Under the pieces are notes generated by a model. The model was given only the letters and a program-made list of their open reading frames with translations. It had not been told where the DNA came from and ran no database searches. From JANYHH01 sp965249745 (lineage in GTDB: Bacteria; Deinococcota; Deinococci; Deinococcales; JAAFIG01), in the NCBI GenBank assembly GCA_965249745.1, contig OZ252252.1, positions 2,480,001 to 2,544,000 on the forward strand: 64,000 nt of DNA, in the 5' to 3' direction. The translations under genes were made by a program, and so were the position numbers. This document shows positions 8,218 through 16,784 of the stretch, one piece after another; position 1 is the first letter of the stretch, and each line of letters begins with the position of its first letter.

Positions 8218-10317
8218 TTAAACGCCCCGCGAGGCGATCTCCTGAAGCCCGTCTAGCAGCGTCACGGCAATCTCGCGGTGGTCCGGCCCTTGGAACTGAT
8301 TCCCCTCGAGCAATTCCCGAAGTTCAACTTGCAAGACCTCGCGCTCCGAGTCGTGCAACGCCTCTAAAGTGGCGCGGCGCACATCCCACGGCGGATCGGT
8401 CAGGAACAGGTCGCGCGCGTCGCTCTCAAACTGAATTCGTTCGTCGCTCGAGACCGCGAGTCGCCCCAGCAGCGTGACGGCCGCCAAGCGGTTCGCGGAG
8501 TACGCCTGACGATCGTACACCAGCGACCACAGCCCGCCTCGGAAGCGGTCCAGGTCGCTCGGCCGGGCCAGAATCGCCGGGAGAATGTCCGGGTTCACGT
8601 CTTGCAGGATTTTCAGGAAATCGTCGTAGCAATACAGGTCCCGCAGAATCGCTGGTCGCTCAAAGATGCCTGAGACGCGTGACAGCAGGTTTTGAACGTC
8701 GCCGAAGTAATGCCGCGCCGCCCCCAACGAAAAGCCCAGCGTCGGTTCGTCAGAGCGCGTGTAAAAATACCAGCCGTTCAGCGCCGCCCAAACCCGTTCA
8801 CGCGCCTGCCTCGGGAAGTCGCCCTCCAAGACGCCCCACAGAAAGCGATGCAGCCCCGGATTGCCCCGCGCTTCGAGTTGCGTCTGCGCGAACGAGCACA
8901 GCTCCTGCCGACCGTACTCGTCGGCAGCACCAAACGCCTCTGGCACGAAGCTGTCAGCCACGCGCTCGCCTGAGGCGATCTCTGAGAGGGCGCTCAAGAG
9001 GTACAAGTTGAACGCCCCGGTCTCCAGGAGTCGCAAGCAAATCCGCTCGAGTTCACGCGGCGCGAGGCGCTCGTTTCGCAGTACCGCGTCCGCCAGCGAG
9101 CCATCCGCTTCGATCAGTCGCAGAGCGTCCTCCGGGCGATTCTCCAACGCCAGCAGTTGCGCTGCGCTCCGCTGTAACGACGACTGCCGATTCCCCTCGA
9201 GCAGCTTTACGAGTTCGTCGTGCAAGGCGGGCACGGCTCCGACGCCGTAACGCAGTTTATCCATGACGCGTTCCTGCTGGTGCGGCTCGAGGTCGGCGAA
9301 GACTGATACCAGCGGCTGCGCCTGACCCAGTTTCGCCAGCGCTAAGCTTGCCACGTAGCGCCGCTCCGGGACGCGCAAGGCAGGCAATAGGCTCTCCACA
9401 TGACCCAGCGCCAACGCCGCCCCGAACGCCAGATCGGGGTTCTCCGATCCGAGCAACGGCAGGAACTCCTCCAGCGGCACGTCCACGCCCCAGACGTTCG
9501 CGTACTGCTGCTTTAACAGCGTCACCCCGATCGCCGCCTCGAGCGAACCCGATCGCCTGTACACCTCCATCAACGCCCGCTCGAGGTCTCGCACTTGTAC
9601 GCCGTAAGGTGTGGACGCGGTGTACGGCCAGCGCCCGAGCGCCAGCGCCGCCGCCTCGCGCACGCGCTCGTCAGGCGAGGCAATCGCTGCGCCCGTCGCG
9701 GCCGCGTCCGCTGGGTTGCGCGGCGCACCGAGCCTGACCCGCGCTACCGCCGCGAGCTGCGCGGTCACCGGGAACGGACTGCCGTCCCGAATTTCAGCGA
9801 GCCGCTCGAGCGGTTGAACCGCCTCTGCTGGCGGCAAGCTGAGCGCCTTCAAGCGTTCCTCAGAGAGCGGCAGTTGCGGTAGCAGTTCCTCCTCGAGCGC
9901 ACCGCTCCAGGCGTGTCCCCGCAGAGAGTCCCCTCGCGCAAAGTCTCCTCGCGCAAAGTTCCCTCGCAAGAAACGCTCGACAAAACTCAGGTCATCCACG
10001 TGCCGCTCCAACAGGCGGTCGTGCGGCGCGTACAGCCGCGAGAAGTGCGAGCGTTGCTCCGGGTCCATCTTTTCCAAGCGTTCAGGCAGGCTGAACTGAT
10101 CCAGGCCGACCGCTTTCAACATTCGCGCCGCGCCGTACCATTGGTCCGCCACCAACCCTGAACCACAGGAGCGGCAGAATTTTCCGTCCGGTGTCAGCCG
10201 TGTACACCACTGGCAGCGCCGCTCGCGCCGCACCGTTTGACCGCATTGCAGGCACAAGTCGCCCGCCTGCCAGTCCGGGGGTTGAGCGCTCGAGCAATGT
10301 TCGCAAATCACACGCAT
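8218..10317 (-). CDS. Zinc-ribbon protein with HEAT-like repeats
   Basis: A 699-aa cytoplasmic protein. Residues 1-52 hold two zinc ribbons (CEHC...CLQC and CQWC...CRSC). A helical segment follows (ARMLKAVGLDQFSLPERLEKM) that is shared with the next gene upstream. Residues about 114-133 contain a short arginine-glycine repeat (RGNFARGDFARGDSLRG), encoded by near-identical 15-nt units. The remainder is alpha-helical with HEAT/PBS-lyase-like repeats (SPDERVREAAALALGRWPY; ENPDLAFGAALALGHVES). HEAT arrays bind proteins or nucleic acids, so a scaffold role is plausible. The start has an AGGAG box. The whole protein is not one I recognise. Confidence 0.85.
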   Translation of the reverse strand: MRVICEHCSSAQPPDWQAGDLCLQCGQTVRRERRCQWCTRLTPDGKFCRSCGSGLVADQWYGAARMLKAVGLDQFSLPERLEKMDPEQRSHFSRLYAPHDRLLERHVDDLSFVERFLRGNFARGDFARGDSLRGHAWSGALEEELLPQLPLSEERLKALSLPPAEAVQPLERLAEIRDGSPFPVTAQLAAVARVRLGAPRNPADAAATGAAIASPDERVREAAALALGRWPYTASTPYGVQVRDLERALMEVYRRSGSLEAAIGVTLLKQQYANVWGVDVPLEEFLPLLGSENPDLAFGAALALGHVESLLPALRVPERRYVASLALAKLGQAQPLVSVFADLEPHQQERVMDKLRYGVGAVPALHDELVKLLEGNRQSSLQRSAAQLLALENRPEDALRLIEADGSLADAVLRNERLAPRELERICLRLLETGAFNLYLLSALSEIASGERVADSFVPEAFGAADEYGRQELCSFAQTQLEARGNPGLHRFLWGVLEGDFPRQARERVWAALNGWYFYTRSDEPTLGFSLGAARHYFGDVQNLLSRVSGIFERPAILRDLYCYDDFLKILQDVNPDILPAILARPSDLDRFRGGLWSLVYDRQAYSANRLAAVTLLGRLAVSSDERIQFESDARDLFLTDPPWDVRRATLEALHDSEREVLQVELRELLEGNQFQGPDHREIAVTLLDGLQEIASRGV
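9927..9971 (-). repeat. Three imperfect 15-nt units inside the zinc-ribbon/HEAT gene
   Basis: Units reading AGTCCCCTCGCGCAA on the plus strand occur three times with small changes and encode the RGNFARGDFARGDSLRG stretch. Copy number could vary by slippage without shifting the frame. Confidence 0.65.
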
Positions 10318-10432
10318 GGCATGGACTCCTGATTCAGAACGACCGCCACAGCTATCAGTACTGTCCTGACCGCTCGAGGTTCACGGACAGCCCCTCGAGG
10401 CCTGAGCCTGACGGTGTTCGCCTCCAATGCAC

Positions 10433-11023
10433 TCAGACTCGGGCGCGACGCACCCGACCCCAGAGCGCGTCCTTCTCACTCGGACCCATCGCCTCTAACT
10501 TGCGCGGAATATCGTCCTTCGGAATCCCATCGCGACGCAACATCAGCGCCAACGGCAATTCGGCGGTGCTGACAAAGACCGCGCCACACGAGCGGCAGAA
10601 CTTCCCTGGTCCGCTCGAGCCGCACCAGTAACAGGTTTCGATCGGTTCAGCCTGCAAGCCACAGTTAGGGCAGAGATCGCCCGCGCTGTAATCCTTCGGC
10701 TGCTTGTGGCCGCAATGCACGCAGAACACCGCGTCGGACGTATCCAACACGACTTTCCCACCGTAAGCAGTCTTCGAGTACGGCGGCTCGTTCGACCCTG
10801 GCTCCGCTGGCAACGTGACCGCCGGTGCGGCCCACTCGAACACGCGCAAAGCCACCTCGCGGTCCAAGTCTGGCATCAACTCTAGAAGCGTTTCGACATT
10901 CCCGACCGTCTTGAAGTCCTCGCGTCCCGAAACCCCAGTTTCCAGCAAGCGAGAGAGCTGCGCGTCGGTCAGCCCTTTGGCTTTGAGAATGTTGCGCTCG
11001 AGCGGCGTGAATTCGCTGGACAT
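10433..11023 (-). CDS. Zinc-ribbon protein related to the downstream HEAT protein
   Basis: A 196-aa protein. The first 90 residues are helical, with a helix-hairpin-like start (LERNILKAKGLTDAQLSRLLETGVSGREDF). Residues about 100-160 carry two zinc ribbons (CVHC...CPNC and CYWC...CRSC), followed by LPLALMLRRDGIPKDDIPRKLEAMGPSEK. This ribbon-plus-helix block matches the N-terminus of the gene immediately downstream (8218-10317), so the two are partial paralogues in one direction, 115 nt apart. The start has an AGGAG box 6 nt upstream. Function unknown; DNA, RNA or protein binding through the ribbons is likely. Confidence 0.82.
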   Translation of the reverse strand: MSSEFTPLERNILKAKGLTDAQLSRLLETGVSGREDFKTVGNVETLLELMPDLDREVALRVFEWAAPAVTLPAEPGSNEPPYSKTAYGGKVVLDTSDAVFCVHCGHKQPKDYSAGDLCPNCGLQAEPIETCYWCGSSGPGKFCRSCGAVFVSTAELPLALMLRRDGIPKDDIPRKLEAMGPSEKDALWGRVRRARV

Positions 11024-11215
11024 ACGGATTCTCCTTGCAAGTGCGGTGATGTGCCAAGAAGTCTATTCGAGCGGCGGCCATCCCGACACGGTCAAAATCA
11101 CGAACTGCGATTTGTGAAAACCAGACCCTTTTTTGAGAATATTATGCTCGAGACCATTTGCCTTGCCACAGTTCTTCAGCGAGGTAAATGACCACAAGGC
11201 TCATATTCTTCACTT

Positions 11216-11221
11216 TAAACT
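11216..11221 (+). promoter_or_regulatory. Leaderless -10 box (TAAACT)
   Basis: TAAACT is 6 nt before the ATG at 11228 of the small membrane protein gene. Confidence 0.5.
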
Positions 11222-11227
11222 CATGCG

Positions 11228-11506
11228 ATGAAAGAATTCGATGGCAACCAAAACGTTTCGCTGAAGTCGCTCGGCAGTCTGCTCGTGTACCTACTTCTGA
11301 TTGGTCTGCGTCGCATGTTTCTCTTCGGCGTGTTCGCTTTGACCGGCGTGCTATGCAACGCCAGCGGTGTTCCAGCCCTGCAATCGGTCGCCCCGGTCGC
11401 CGGAATCGCCGCCGCCCTGATCTGCTGGTGGTTTCTGTTCAGACGGCCCCGCCAGAAGAAAACCAATCCGTTCAACCCACCGCTTTCCCAAAACCAACAG
11501 TCTTGA
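11228..11506 (+). CDS. Small membrane protein, unknown
   Basis: A 92-aa protein with two hydrophobic helices (about 17-43, VYLLLIGLRRMFLFGVFALTGVL, and about 51-70, SVAPVAGIAAALICWWFLF) and a basic, Asn/Pro-rich tail (RRPRQKKTNPFNPP), which by the positive-inside rule should be cytoplasmic. The promoter box 6 nt upstream supports the start. It converges with icd and stands alone between two minus-strand genes. No family is recognised. Confidence 0.65.
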   Translation: MKEFDGNQNVSLKSLGSLLVYLLLIGLRRMFLFGVFALTGVLCNASGVPALQSVAPVAGIAAALICWWFLFRRPRQKKTNPFNPPLSQNQQS

Positions 11507-11511
11507 AAGCG

Positions 11512-11540
11512 AAAAGGGGCGCGAGGTTTGCGCCCCAAAA
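11512..11540 (-). terminator. Intrinsic terminator of icd
   Basis: GGGGCGC and GCGCCCC form a 7-bp GC stem with a 7-nt loop. Read on the minus strand it is followed by TTTT, just past the icd stop codon. The plus-strand reading lacks a T-tract. Confidence 0.75.
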
Positions 11541-11554
11541 CTCGAGCGGGTAAG

Positions 11555-12850
11555 TTACATGTTTTCGATCAGGGCTGTACCGAATTCAGAGCACTTCAGC
11601 AGCGTGGCACCCTCCATCAAACGGTGGAAGTCGTAGGTCACGCGTTTCTGCCCGATGGTTTTCTTCAGGCTATTGACGATCAAATCCGCCGCTTCGGTCC
11701 AGCCAAAGTACCGCAGCATCATCTCGCCGGAGAGAATCACGCTCGAGGGATTGACCTTATCCTGGCCAGCGTATTTTGGCGCGGTGCCGTGCGTCGCCTC
11801 GAACACGGCGTTGCCGGTCAGGTAATTGATGTTCGCGCCCGGCGCGATGCCAATCCCGCCGACCTGCGCGGCCAGTGCGTCTGATAGGTAATCGCCGTTC
11901 AGGTTCAGCGTGGCCACCACGTCGTACTCGGCGGGACGCAGCAGAATTTGCTGCAAGAACGCGTCGGCGATCGAGTCTTTGACCAGAATTTTCCCGGACT
12001 TCAACGCGGCGTCCTGTTCATTGTTGGCGGTACTCTCGCCTTGGGCTGCCTTGGTGCGCTCCCACTGGCTCCAGGTGTAGAAGTGGTCGCCGAACTCGCG
12101 CTCCGCTAGGGCGTAGCCCCAGTTCTTGAACGATCCCTCGGTGAACTTCATGATGTTGCCCTTGTGAACCAGCGTCACGGACTTGCGTTTGTTGGCAATC
12201 GCGTACTCTAGAGCCGCGCGCACCAACCGCTCCGTTCCCTCCTGGGACACGGGCTTCACGCCGATGCTCGAGGTTTCCGGGAAACGAATATTCTTGACGT
12301 TCATTTCCGTTTGCAGGAATTCGATGACCTTTTTGACTTCCGGCGTGCCCGCTTGGAATTCAATGCCCGCGTAAATGTCCTCGGTGTTCTCGCGGAAGAT
12401 CACCATGTCCACCAGCTCGGGTTGCTTGACCGGGCTGGGCACGCCATCGAAGTACTGCACCGGGCGCAGGCAGGCGTACAGGTCCAGAATCTGCCGCAAT
12501 GCCACGTTAATGCTGCGAATGCCGCCACCGACCGGCGTGGTCAGCGGTCCCTTGATGCCGACCAGGTACTCGCGGATCGCGTCGTTGGTCTCGTCGGGCA
12601 GCCAGACGATCTCACCGTAGACCTCGTTGGCCTTGTCGCCCGCGTAGACCTCCATCCAGCTAATTTTTTTCTGACCGCTGTACGCCTTCTCTACAGCCGC
12701 ATCTAGCACCCGCACCGAAGCCGCCCAGATGTCTGCACCCGTGCCGTCGCCCTCAATGAACGGCACGATCGGATGATCGGGAACTTGCAGCTTGCCGTCC
12801 CGCATGGTGATCTTGTCGCCCGCAGGCACGGTGATCTTCTTGTACGCCAC
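11555..12850 (-). CDS. icd: Isocitrate dehydrogenase, NADP-type
   Basis: A 431-aa enzyme that oxidises isocitrate to 2-oxoglutarate with CO2 release in the TCA cycle. It matches the E. coli-type dimeric enzyme throughout: the substrate loop RPVQYFDGVPSPVKQPE (containing the serine that IDH kinase modifies in E. coli), FRENTEDIYAGIEF, and HGTAPKYAGQDKVNPSSVILS, in which the Lys-Tyr pair marks NADP specificity. The frame extends 15 codons upstream, but a GGAGG box 8 nt before GTG 12850 fixes the start. A terminator follows the stop. Confidence 0.96.
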   Translation of the reverse strand: MAYKKITVPAGDKITMRDGKLQVPDHPIVPFIEGDGTGADIWAASVRVLDAAVEKAYSGQKKISWMEVYAGDKANEVYGEIVWLPDETNDAIREYLVGIKGPLTTPVGGGIRSINVALRQILDLYACLRPVQYFDGVPSPVKQPELVDMVIFRENTEDIYAGIEFQAGTPEVKKVIEFLQTEMNVKNIRFPETSSIGVKPVSQEGTERLVRAALEYAIANKRKSVTLVHKGNIMKFTEGSFKNWGYALAEREFGDHFYTWSQWERTKAAQGESTANNEQDAALKSGKILVKDSIADAFLQQILLRPAEYDVVATLNLNGDYLSDALAAQVGGIGIAPGANINYLTGNAVFEATHGTAPKYAGQDKVNPSSVILSGEMMLRYFGWTEAADLIVNSLKKTIGQKRVTYDFHRLMEGATLLKCSEFGTALIENM

Positions 12851-12957
12851 AGTGGAACCTCCATTGAATTTGGATTGAGCGCCCAAGATTACCACCGGGC
12901 ATCAACGCCAAACTCGAGACTCGAGCGGGGACAGCGGTTCGCTCAGCGCTCGCAGAC

Positions 12958-13353
12958 TCATTCCGAGGTGTTGACCATCGCCGCCGCCGTGCGTCCAACC
13001 GCCTCGAGCAGTTCCAGGCGCGTTTCAACCGGTAAATCAACGCTGTTTGCGGCGGCTGTGAAACACTCGAGCCAGGCGACGGCTCTGGCAGGGGTGATCG
13101 GGAACTCGCGGTGGCGATACCGCAGCATTGGGTTGCCGTAATAGCGGTGATAGAGCGGCGGACCGCCTAAGAAGCCGCTCAGAAAGGCTTCCTGCTTGTT
13201 CATGGTTTCCGACAGATTCTCTGGAAAAAGGTCCGACAAGAGCGGATCGGCTTTCACCAGCGGGTAGAACGCTTGCACGATCTCACGCAGCTTTGCCGCG
13301 CCAATCCGGTCGTACAGCGTCTTCTGCGCGGGCAGGAACTCGTTCAGGTTCAC
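12958..13353 (-). CDS. Group II truncated haemoglobin (trHbO)
   Basis: A 131-aa 2-on-2 globin. The E-helix region TMNKQEAFLSGFLGGPPLYHRYYG and the F-helix LRYRHREFPIT supply the proximal His, and AWLECF carries the group II tryptophan at G8. Such proteins bind O2, CO or NO and take part in peroxide or NO defence. GTG 13353 is chosen because the longer frame would overlap the upstream gene by 62 nt and because GTG follows the stop codon of that gene (13358) by 4 nt, so the pair is translationally coupled. Confidence 0.92.
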   Translation of the reverse strand: MNLNEFLPAQKTLYDRIGAAKLREIVQAFYPLVKADPLLSDLFPENLSETMNKQEAFLSGFLGGPPLYHRYYGNPMLRYRHREFPITPARAVAWLECFTAAANSVDLPVETRLELLEAVGRTAAAMVNTSE

Positions 13354-13357
13354 GGGA

Positions 13358-13732
13358 CTATTTTGTCGGAGGCTGCCCAGAGTTTCGTCCCGCGCCGCTA
13401 CCGCCCGACTGGCCAGCATCCCGGCGCTTGCCTCGAGGCAACGAGGCGAACAACGCCCCGAGCACGCCGCCGACCAGGGCGGTCAGCAGGAAATACTGAA
13501 ACGCAATCGCTAAAATCCCCCAGATATTGCCGTCCGTCCATAGAAACCGCGTGCCTTCCAAGGTGTTCTCCACGACGTAACTGGCGATCATCGCGCCGAT
13601 CATCCCGAAGATCGCGCCCCACAGGATCACGGGTGGCCCGCCGATGCGTCGCCCCAGCACCAACCGAAACAGATACGACACCCCGAAGGCACTCAGGAAC
13701 ACCAGAATCTCGAGCAGGATCAACCGTGGCAT
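13358..13732 (-). CDS. Small membrane protein upstream of the globin
   Basis: A 124-aa protein with three hydrophobic helices (about 3-24, 34-53 with GAIFGMIGAMIASYVV, and 70-95 with ILAIAFQYFLLTALVGGVLGALFA), ending in a basic Gly/Ser tail. A TAAAGT box lies 6 nt before the ATG. It is the first gene of a two-gene unit with the truncated haemoglobin. No family recognised. Confidence 0.75.
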   Translation of the reverse strand: MPRLILLEILVFLSAFGVSYLFRLVLGRRIGGPPVILWGAIFGMIGAMIASYVVENTLEGTRFLWTDGNIWGILAIAFQYFLLTALVGGVLGALFASLPRGKRRDAGQSGGSGAGRNSGQPPTK

Positions 13733-13815
13733 ATCCTCACTTTACGCGCTTTGCGGCAAAGCCGTTCCCGGTTCCATTCAGATTCTGAGGGCTTGCCCTC
13801 ACCAGAAAGGCAAGC

Positions 13816-13882
13816 GCGGCGAGCCATCTCCTGGGCTTATTCGAGGCGCATCCCAGGAGACGGCTCAAGGCTACTCGCCGCA
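13816..13882. repeat. Long inverted repeat with alternative outer arms
   Basis: GAGCC-a-TCTCCTGGG pairs with CCCAGGAGA-c-GGCTC (14 of 15 bp, 16-nt loop), and a second outer pair GCGGCGAG / CTCGCCGC can compete. A separate perfect GAGGGC/GCCCTC hairpin lies just before it (13789-13802). No T-tract follows. It lies in the gap between the small membrane protein and the 56-aa peptide gene. Confidence 0.6.
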
Positions 13883-14029
13883 GACTCGAGTCAGGGCGCA
13901 GCCAGAATTATTGTGTATCACGGCGTCGCGCCTCGAGTGACGGCCGTGTGACGGCTGGTTTGTACGATTTTTCATACATCAGTCCAAAGCGACAGATGAA
14001 CGTCGTCCAAGCTCAGGAAAGAGGTTCCC

Positions 14030-14200
14030 ATGAATCAGCGCGTCCAAACCCAGTTCGGTACAGAACCAGCCGTCATCGTGCCACCTCGAGCCGAGTACCA
14101 GCCGCCGAGGCTGGCGCAGCACCCGAATTTCAGGTCAGTGGTCGGCGCGGGCATTTCCACCAACACGTGGTTACCGGACGACCTGACCACCGGAGAGTGA
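14030..14200 (+). CDS. 56-aa peptide with RiPP (lasso-type) leader-like motif
   Basis: A short gene with a good ribosome-binding site (AAAGAGG, 6 nt before ATG). The central part reads EYQPPRLAQHPNFRSVVGAG. In lasso-peptide precursors the leader has Y-x-P-P-x-L followed by a conserved Phe 11 residues after the Tyr; both spacings are met here. The usual Thr near the cleavage site is Val, and the following segment (GAGISTNTWLPDDL) has no Asp or Glu at ring position 7, 8 or 9, so it is not a standard lasso core. No cyclase, protease or PqqD-like gene is seen in the window. The gene is supported by its RBS; RiPP identity is a hint only. Confidence 0.55.
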   Translation: MNQRVQTQFGTEPAVIVPPRAEYQPPRLAQHPNFRSVVGAGISTNTWLPDDLTTGE

Positions 14201-14266
14201 CCAACTGGCTCGAGGCTGTGTGGCGCGACCTCGAGCCTTCACCGCGTTTTTTCGGTTGACTTGCAC

Positions 14267-14272
14267 TAGACT
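14267..14272 (+). promoter_or_regulatory. Leaderless -10 box (TAGACT) of the beta-CASP RNase gene
   Basis: TAGACT lies 8 nt before ATG 14281. A TTGACT occurs just before it, too close to be its -35. Confidence 0.5.
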
Positions 14273-14280
14273 GAACGCGC

Positions 14281-15663
14281 ATGAAACTCAACGTCACTTC
14301 TTACGGCGCGGCCCGCACGGTCACCGGCTCTTGCCACCTCCTAGAAATCGGCGGTCAGCAACTGCTCCTGGATTGCGGGCTGTTTCAAGGTTCCAACGCG
14401 TTGGAGGCGCTGAATCCGCAACCGTGGGCGTTCAACCTGGGGCGGCTAGACGCGCTGTTCCTATCGCACGCGCATTTGGACCACGCCGGTCGCCTGCCGA
14501 AGCTTGTTAAAGACGGCTTCTCAAAACCGATCTACGCCACGCCCAGCACTCGAGCCATCGTGGAGCACTTGTTACTGGACGGCGCGAAGCTGCAACGCGA
14601 GGATTTCGAGCGCAACCAGCGCAAGGGGCGCAAAGCCACGCCACCGCTCTACGACGAGGCCGACATCGCGGAAACCCTGGCGCTGTTCAAGGAAATCCAG
14701 TACCGTCAGCCGCTCGAGTTCGCTGGGGTGCGCGTCACCGCTCAGGTCGCGGGCCACATCCCTGGCAGCGTCAGTTACCACTTTGAAGCTGATGGGGAGC
14801 GCTTCGTGTTCAGCGGTGACCTCGGGAATGCCCGAAAGGACATCCTGCCCGACCCGACACCCTGCGAGGACGCCAGTTTGGTGCTGATGGAGAGCACTTA
14901 CGGCGACCGCGATCACAAACCGTTCGAGCAAACTTTAGAAGAGCTGGCCCAGATCATGCGCGACGCCGCTTCTGAGGGCGGCAAGATCCTGATCCCGAGC
15001 TTCGCCTTGGAACGCACCCAGGACCTGCTGTACCACATCGCCCGCATGGAGGAACACGACCTGATCCCGACGCTCCCGGTGTTCGTGGACAGCCCGCTGG
15101 CGGGCCGCATCGAGGAGACCTATGCCAGCGCCCGCTACGAGTTTGAACCAGAAGTCCAGCGCTATTACAACGGCAACCGCGACCCGTTCCAACCTAGGAA
15201 CCTGAAGTACACCAAGTCGGTGGACGACAGCAAGGCGCTCAACAGCCTGAAGGGAGCCGCCGTGATTATTGCGGGCGGCGGCATGATGACCGGTGGGCGC
15301 ATCCTGCACCACCTGCGTAACAATCTGGCGCGGGTCGGCACGAGCGTCGTGATCGTTGGCTTTCAACCCGAGGGCGGGCTGGGGCGTCGCCTCGTGGACG
15401 GCGCGAACAGCGTTCGCATCATGGGTGAGGAAATTCAGGTGCGCGCCCGCATCTTCACCGTGAACGGTTTCAGTGCCCACGCCGACCGCACAGAGCTGCT
15501 GGAGTGGAGCCAAGCCGTGCGCGGCGAGGTCCGCTTGGTTCACGGCGAGGTCAGCAGCATGGAATCGCTGAAGGCGGCGCTCGAGGCTCGCGGGCAGAAG
15601 TCGGCCTTGCAGGAACCCGCCATTCAGATGCCCGGCAGCGGCTTCAAGACCGACGGCGAGTAA
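14281..15663 (+). CDS. Beta-CASP metallo-beta-lactamase RNase
   Basis: A 460-aa RNA-processing nuclease of the MBL-fold/beta-CASP family, close in layout to Thermus TTHA0252. The zinc site is built from SHAHLDHAGRLP (HxHxDH), the His in AGHIPGSVSYH and SGDLG. The beta-CASP cap (about 200-390) includes PSFALERTQDLLY and GGGMMTGGRILHHL. The last zinc ligand is in GFSAHADRTELLEW. Enzymes of this group cleave single-stranded RNA endo- and exonucleolytically in the cytoplasm. It converges with the next gene and overlaps it by 20 nt tail to tail. Confidence 0.93.
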   Translation: MKLNVTSYGAARTVTGSCHLLEIGGQQLLLDCGLFQGSNALEALNPQPWAFNLGRLDALFLSHAHLDHAGRLPKLVKDGFSKPIYATPSTRAIVEHLLLDGAKLQREDFERNQRKGRKATPPLYDEADIAETLALFKEIQYRQPLEFAGVRVTAQVAGHIPGSVSYHFEADGERFVFSGDLGNARKDILPDPTPCEDASLVLMESTYGDRDHKPFEQTLEELAQIMRDAASEGGKILIPSFALERTQDLLYHIARMEEHDLIPTLPVFVDSPLAGRIEETYASARYEFEPEVQRYYNGNRDPFQPRNLKYTKSVDDSKALNSLKGAAVIIAGGGMMTGGRILHHLRNNLARVGTSVVIVGFQPEGGLGRRLVDGANSVRIMGEEIQVRARIFTVNGFSAHADRTELLEWSQAVRGEVRLVHGEVSSMESLKAALEARGQKSALQEPAIQMPGSGFKTDGE

Positions 15664-16783
15664 GCTTTTCTTTGGCTCGCTGGTATACCGCCACAGCCTC
15701 TAATGCCACCGGCTCGAGATCGAAACGGGCCGCGTCCTGGGCAGTGGCCTCCCGCATGGCTCTGAGGCGCGTCGGATCGCGCAGAATCGGCTCGAGTTTT
15801 TCCACGGCGGCGTCTAGGTCATCCACCGGGAAGGTCGCGCCGGTCACGCCGTCCGCGACCAATTCGGCTGCGCCGCTCAAGGGACTGTCCGCGACCAGAG
15901 CGGGCGTGCCGACGATCTTGCTTTCTAACAGCACCATCGGTTGCAGCTCGACGCGACTGGTCAACAGAAACGCGTCGGCGTCTCGCATCAGTGGGGCAAG
16001 CGCTTGGTGGGGCACGGTCCCCAAAAATCGCACCCAACCTTCCAACCCAAGCGTCCGAATCTTCGCCTCGAGCGGTTCGCGCAACGCGCCCTTCCCGGCG
16101 ATGCTGAGCCGGGCGCGCACGCCGCGCTCGTGCAGGCGATGCCATAGGTCAACCATCATCTCCGGGTTCTTGTACGGCACGAGGCTGATCGCCGCCAGCA
16201 CCTCGGGAACCTCGTTCTGCGCTATTGGCTGCCCCTCGAGAAGCCCGGCGAAGCCTTGACGGTCAATGCTGTTGGAGAGCGTTACCGCGTCCGTCACGCC
16301 GAAATGCGCGATTGCGTAGCGCGTGGCGAAGGCGGCGGGCGTGACCGTGACATCGGCCGCTCGGAGGATCGTGCGGTACACGCCGCCCACGAACGAGCGC
16401 AGCAACGGGTCGTGGGTGTGTTCCAGCAAGTTGTGCATTGTCACCAGAAACGGCGCGTTTTGGCGTCGCGCCACGCCCCGCGCCCACCAGGAGAGCGGTG
16501 TCGGCTGGTGCGCGTGAACCACGTCTGGCCTCCAACCCGCTGGCAGATCGCCCGCTCGAGGCGGCAGGGCCAGCACGACGTGGTTTTTCCCAATCTGGAT
16601 CCGCCGACCCTGGGTTTTGACCTGCCGCACGCCCGGAATCGGGCAAAAATCCGGGTCTTCGGGCCAGACCAGCACGACATCGTGATCCAATCCCGCCAAG
16701 CCTCGAGCCAGATTCATCACCGAGGTGGCCACGCCGCCCGCGAAAGCGGTCGGGTAATCGTCGCAGACCAGCAGCACCCGCAC
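15644..16783 (-). CDS. Family 4 glycosyltransferase
   Basis: A 379-aa GT-B enzyme. The N-terminal acceptor domain has the start VLLVCDDYPTAFAGGVATSVMNLARGLA. The C-terminal nucleotide-sugar domain carries SIAGKGALREPLEAKI, VRFLGTVPH and VELQPMVLLE, which gives the E-x7-E motif of GT4. It probably transfers a sugar to a lipid or polysaccharide acceptor at the inner membrane face. The upstream neighbour, 1 nt away, is a flippase-like integral membrane protein, a pairing found for envelope glycolipid synthesis. Its stop overlaps the convergent RNase gene by 20 nt. Confidence 0.9.
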   Translation of the reverse strand: MRVLLVCDDYPTAFAGGVATSVMNLARGLAGLDHDVVLVWPEDPDFCPIPGVRQVKTQGRRIQIGKNHVVLALPPRAGDLPAGWRPDVVHAHQPTPLSWWARGVARRQNAPFLVTMHNLLEHTHDPLLRSFVGGVYRTILRAADVTVTPAAFATRYAIAHFGVTDAVTLSNSIDRQGFAGLLEGQPIAQNEVPEVLAAISLVPYKNPEMMVDLWHRLHERGVRARLSIAGKGALREPLEAKIRTLGLEGWVRFLGTVPHQALAPLMRDADAFLLTSRVELQPMVLLESKIVGTPALVADSPLSGAAELVADGVTGATFPVDDLDAAVEKLEPILRDPTRLRAMREATAQDAARFDLEPVALEAVAVYQRAKEKLTRRRS

Positions 16784-16784
16784 C

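Noticed and set aside
13739..14280. Lasso-peptide biosynthetic cluster
   Set aside because: No cyclase, protease, RRE or transporter gene is adjacent; the downstream gene is a beta-CASP RNase. Only the leader-like peptide is kept.
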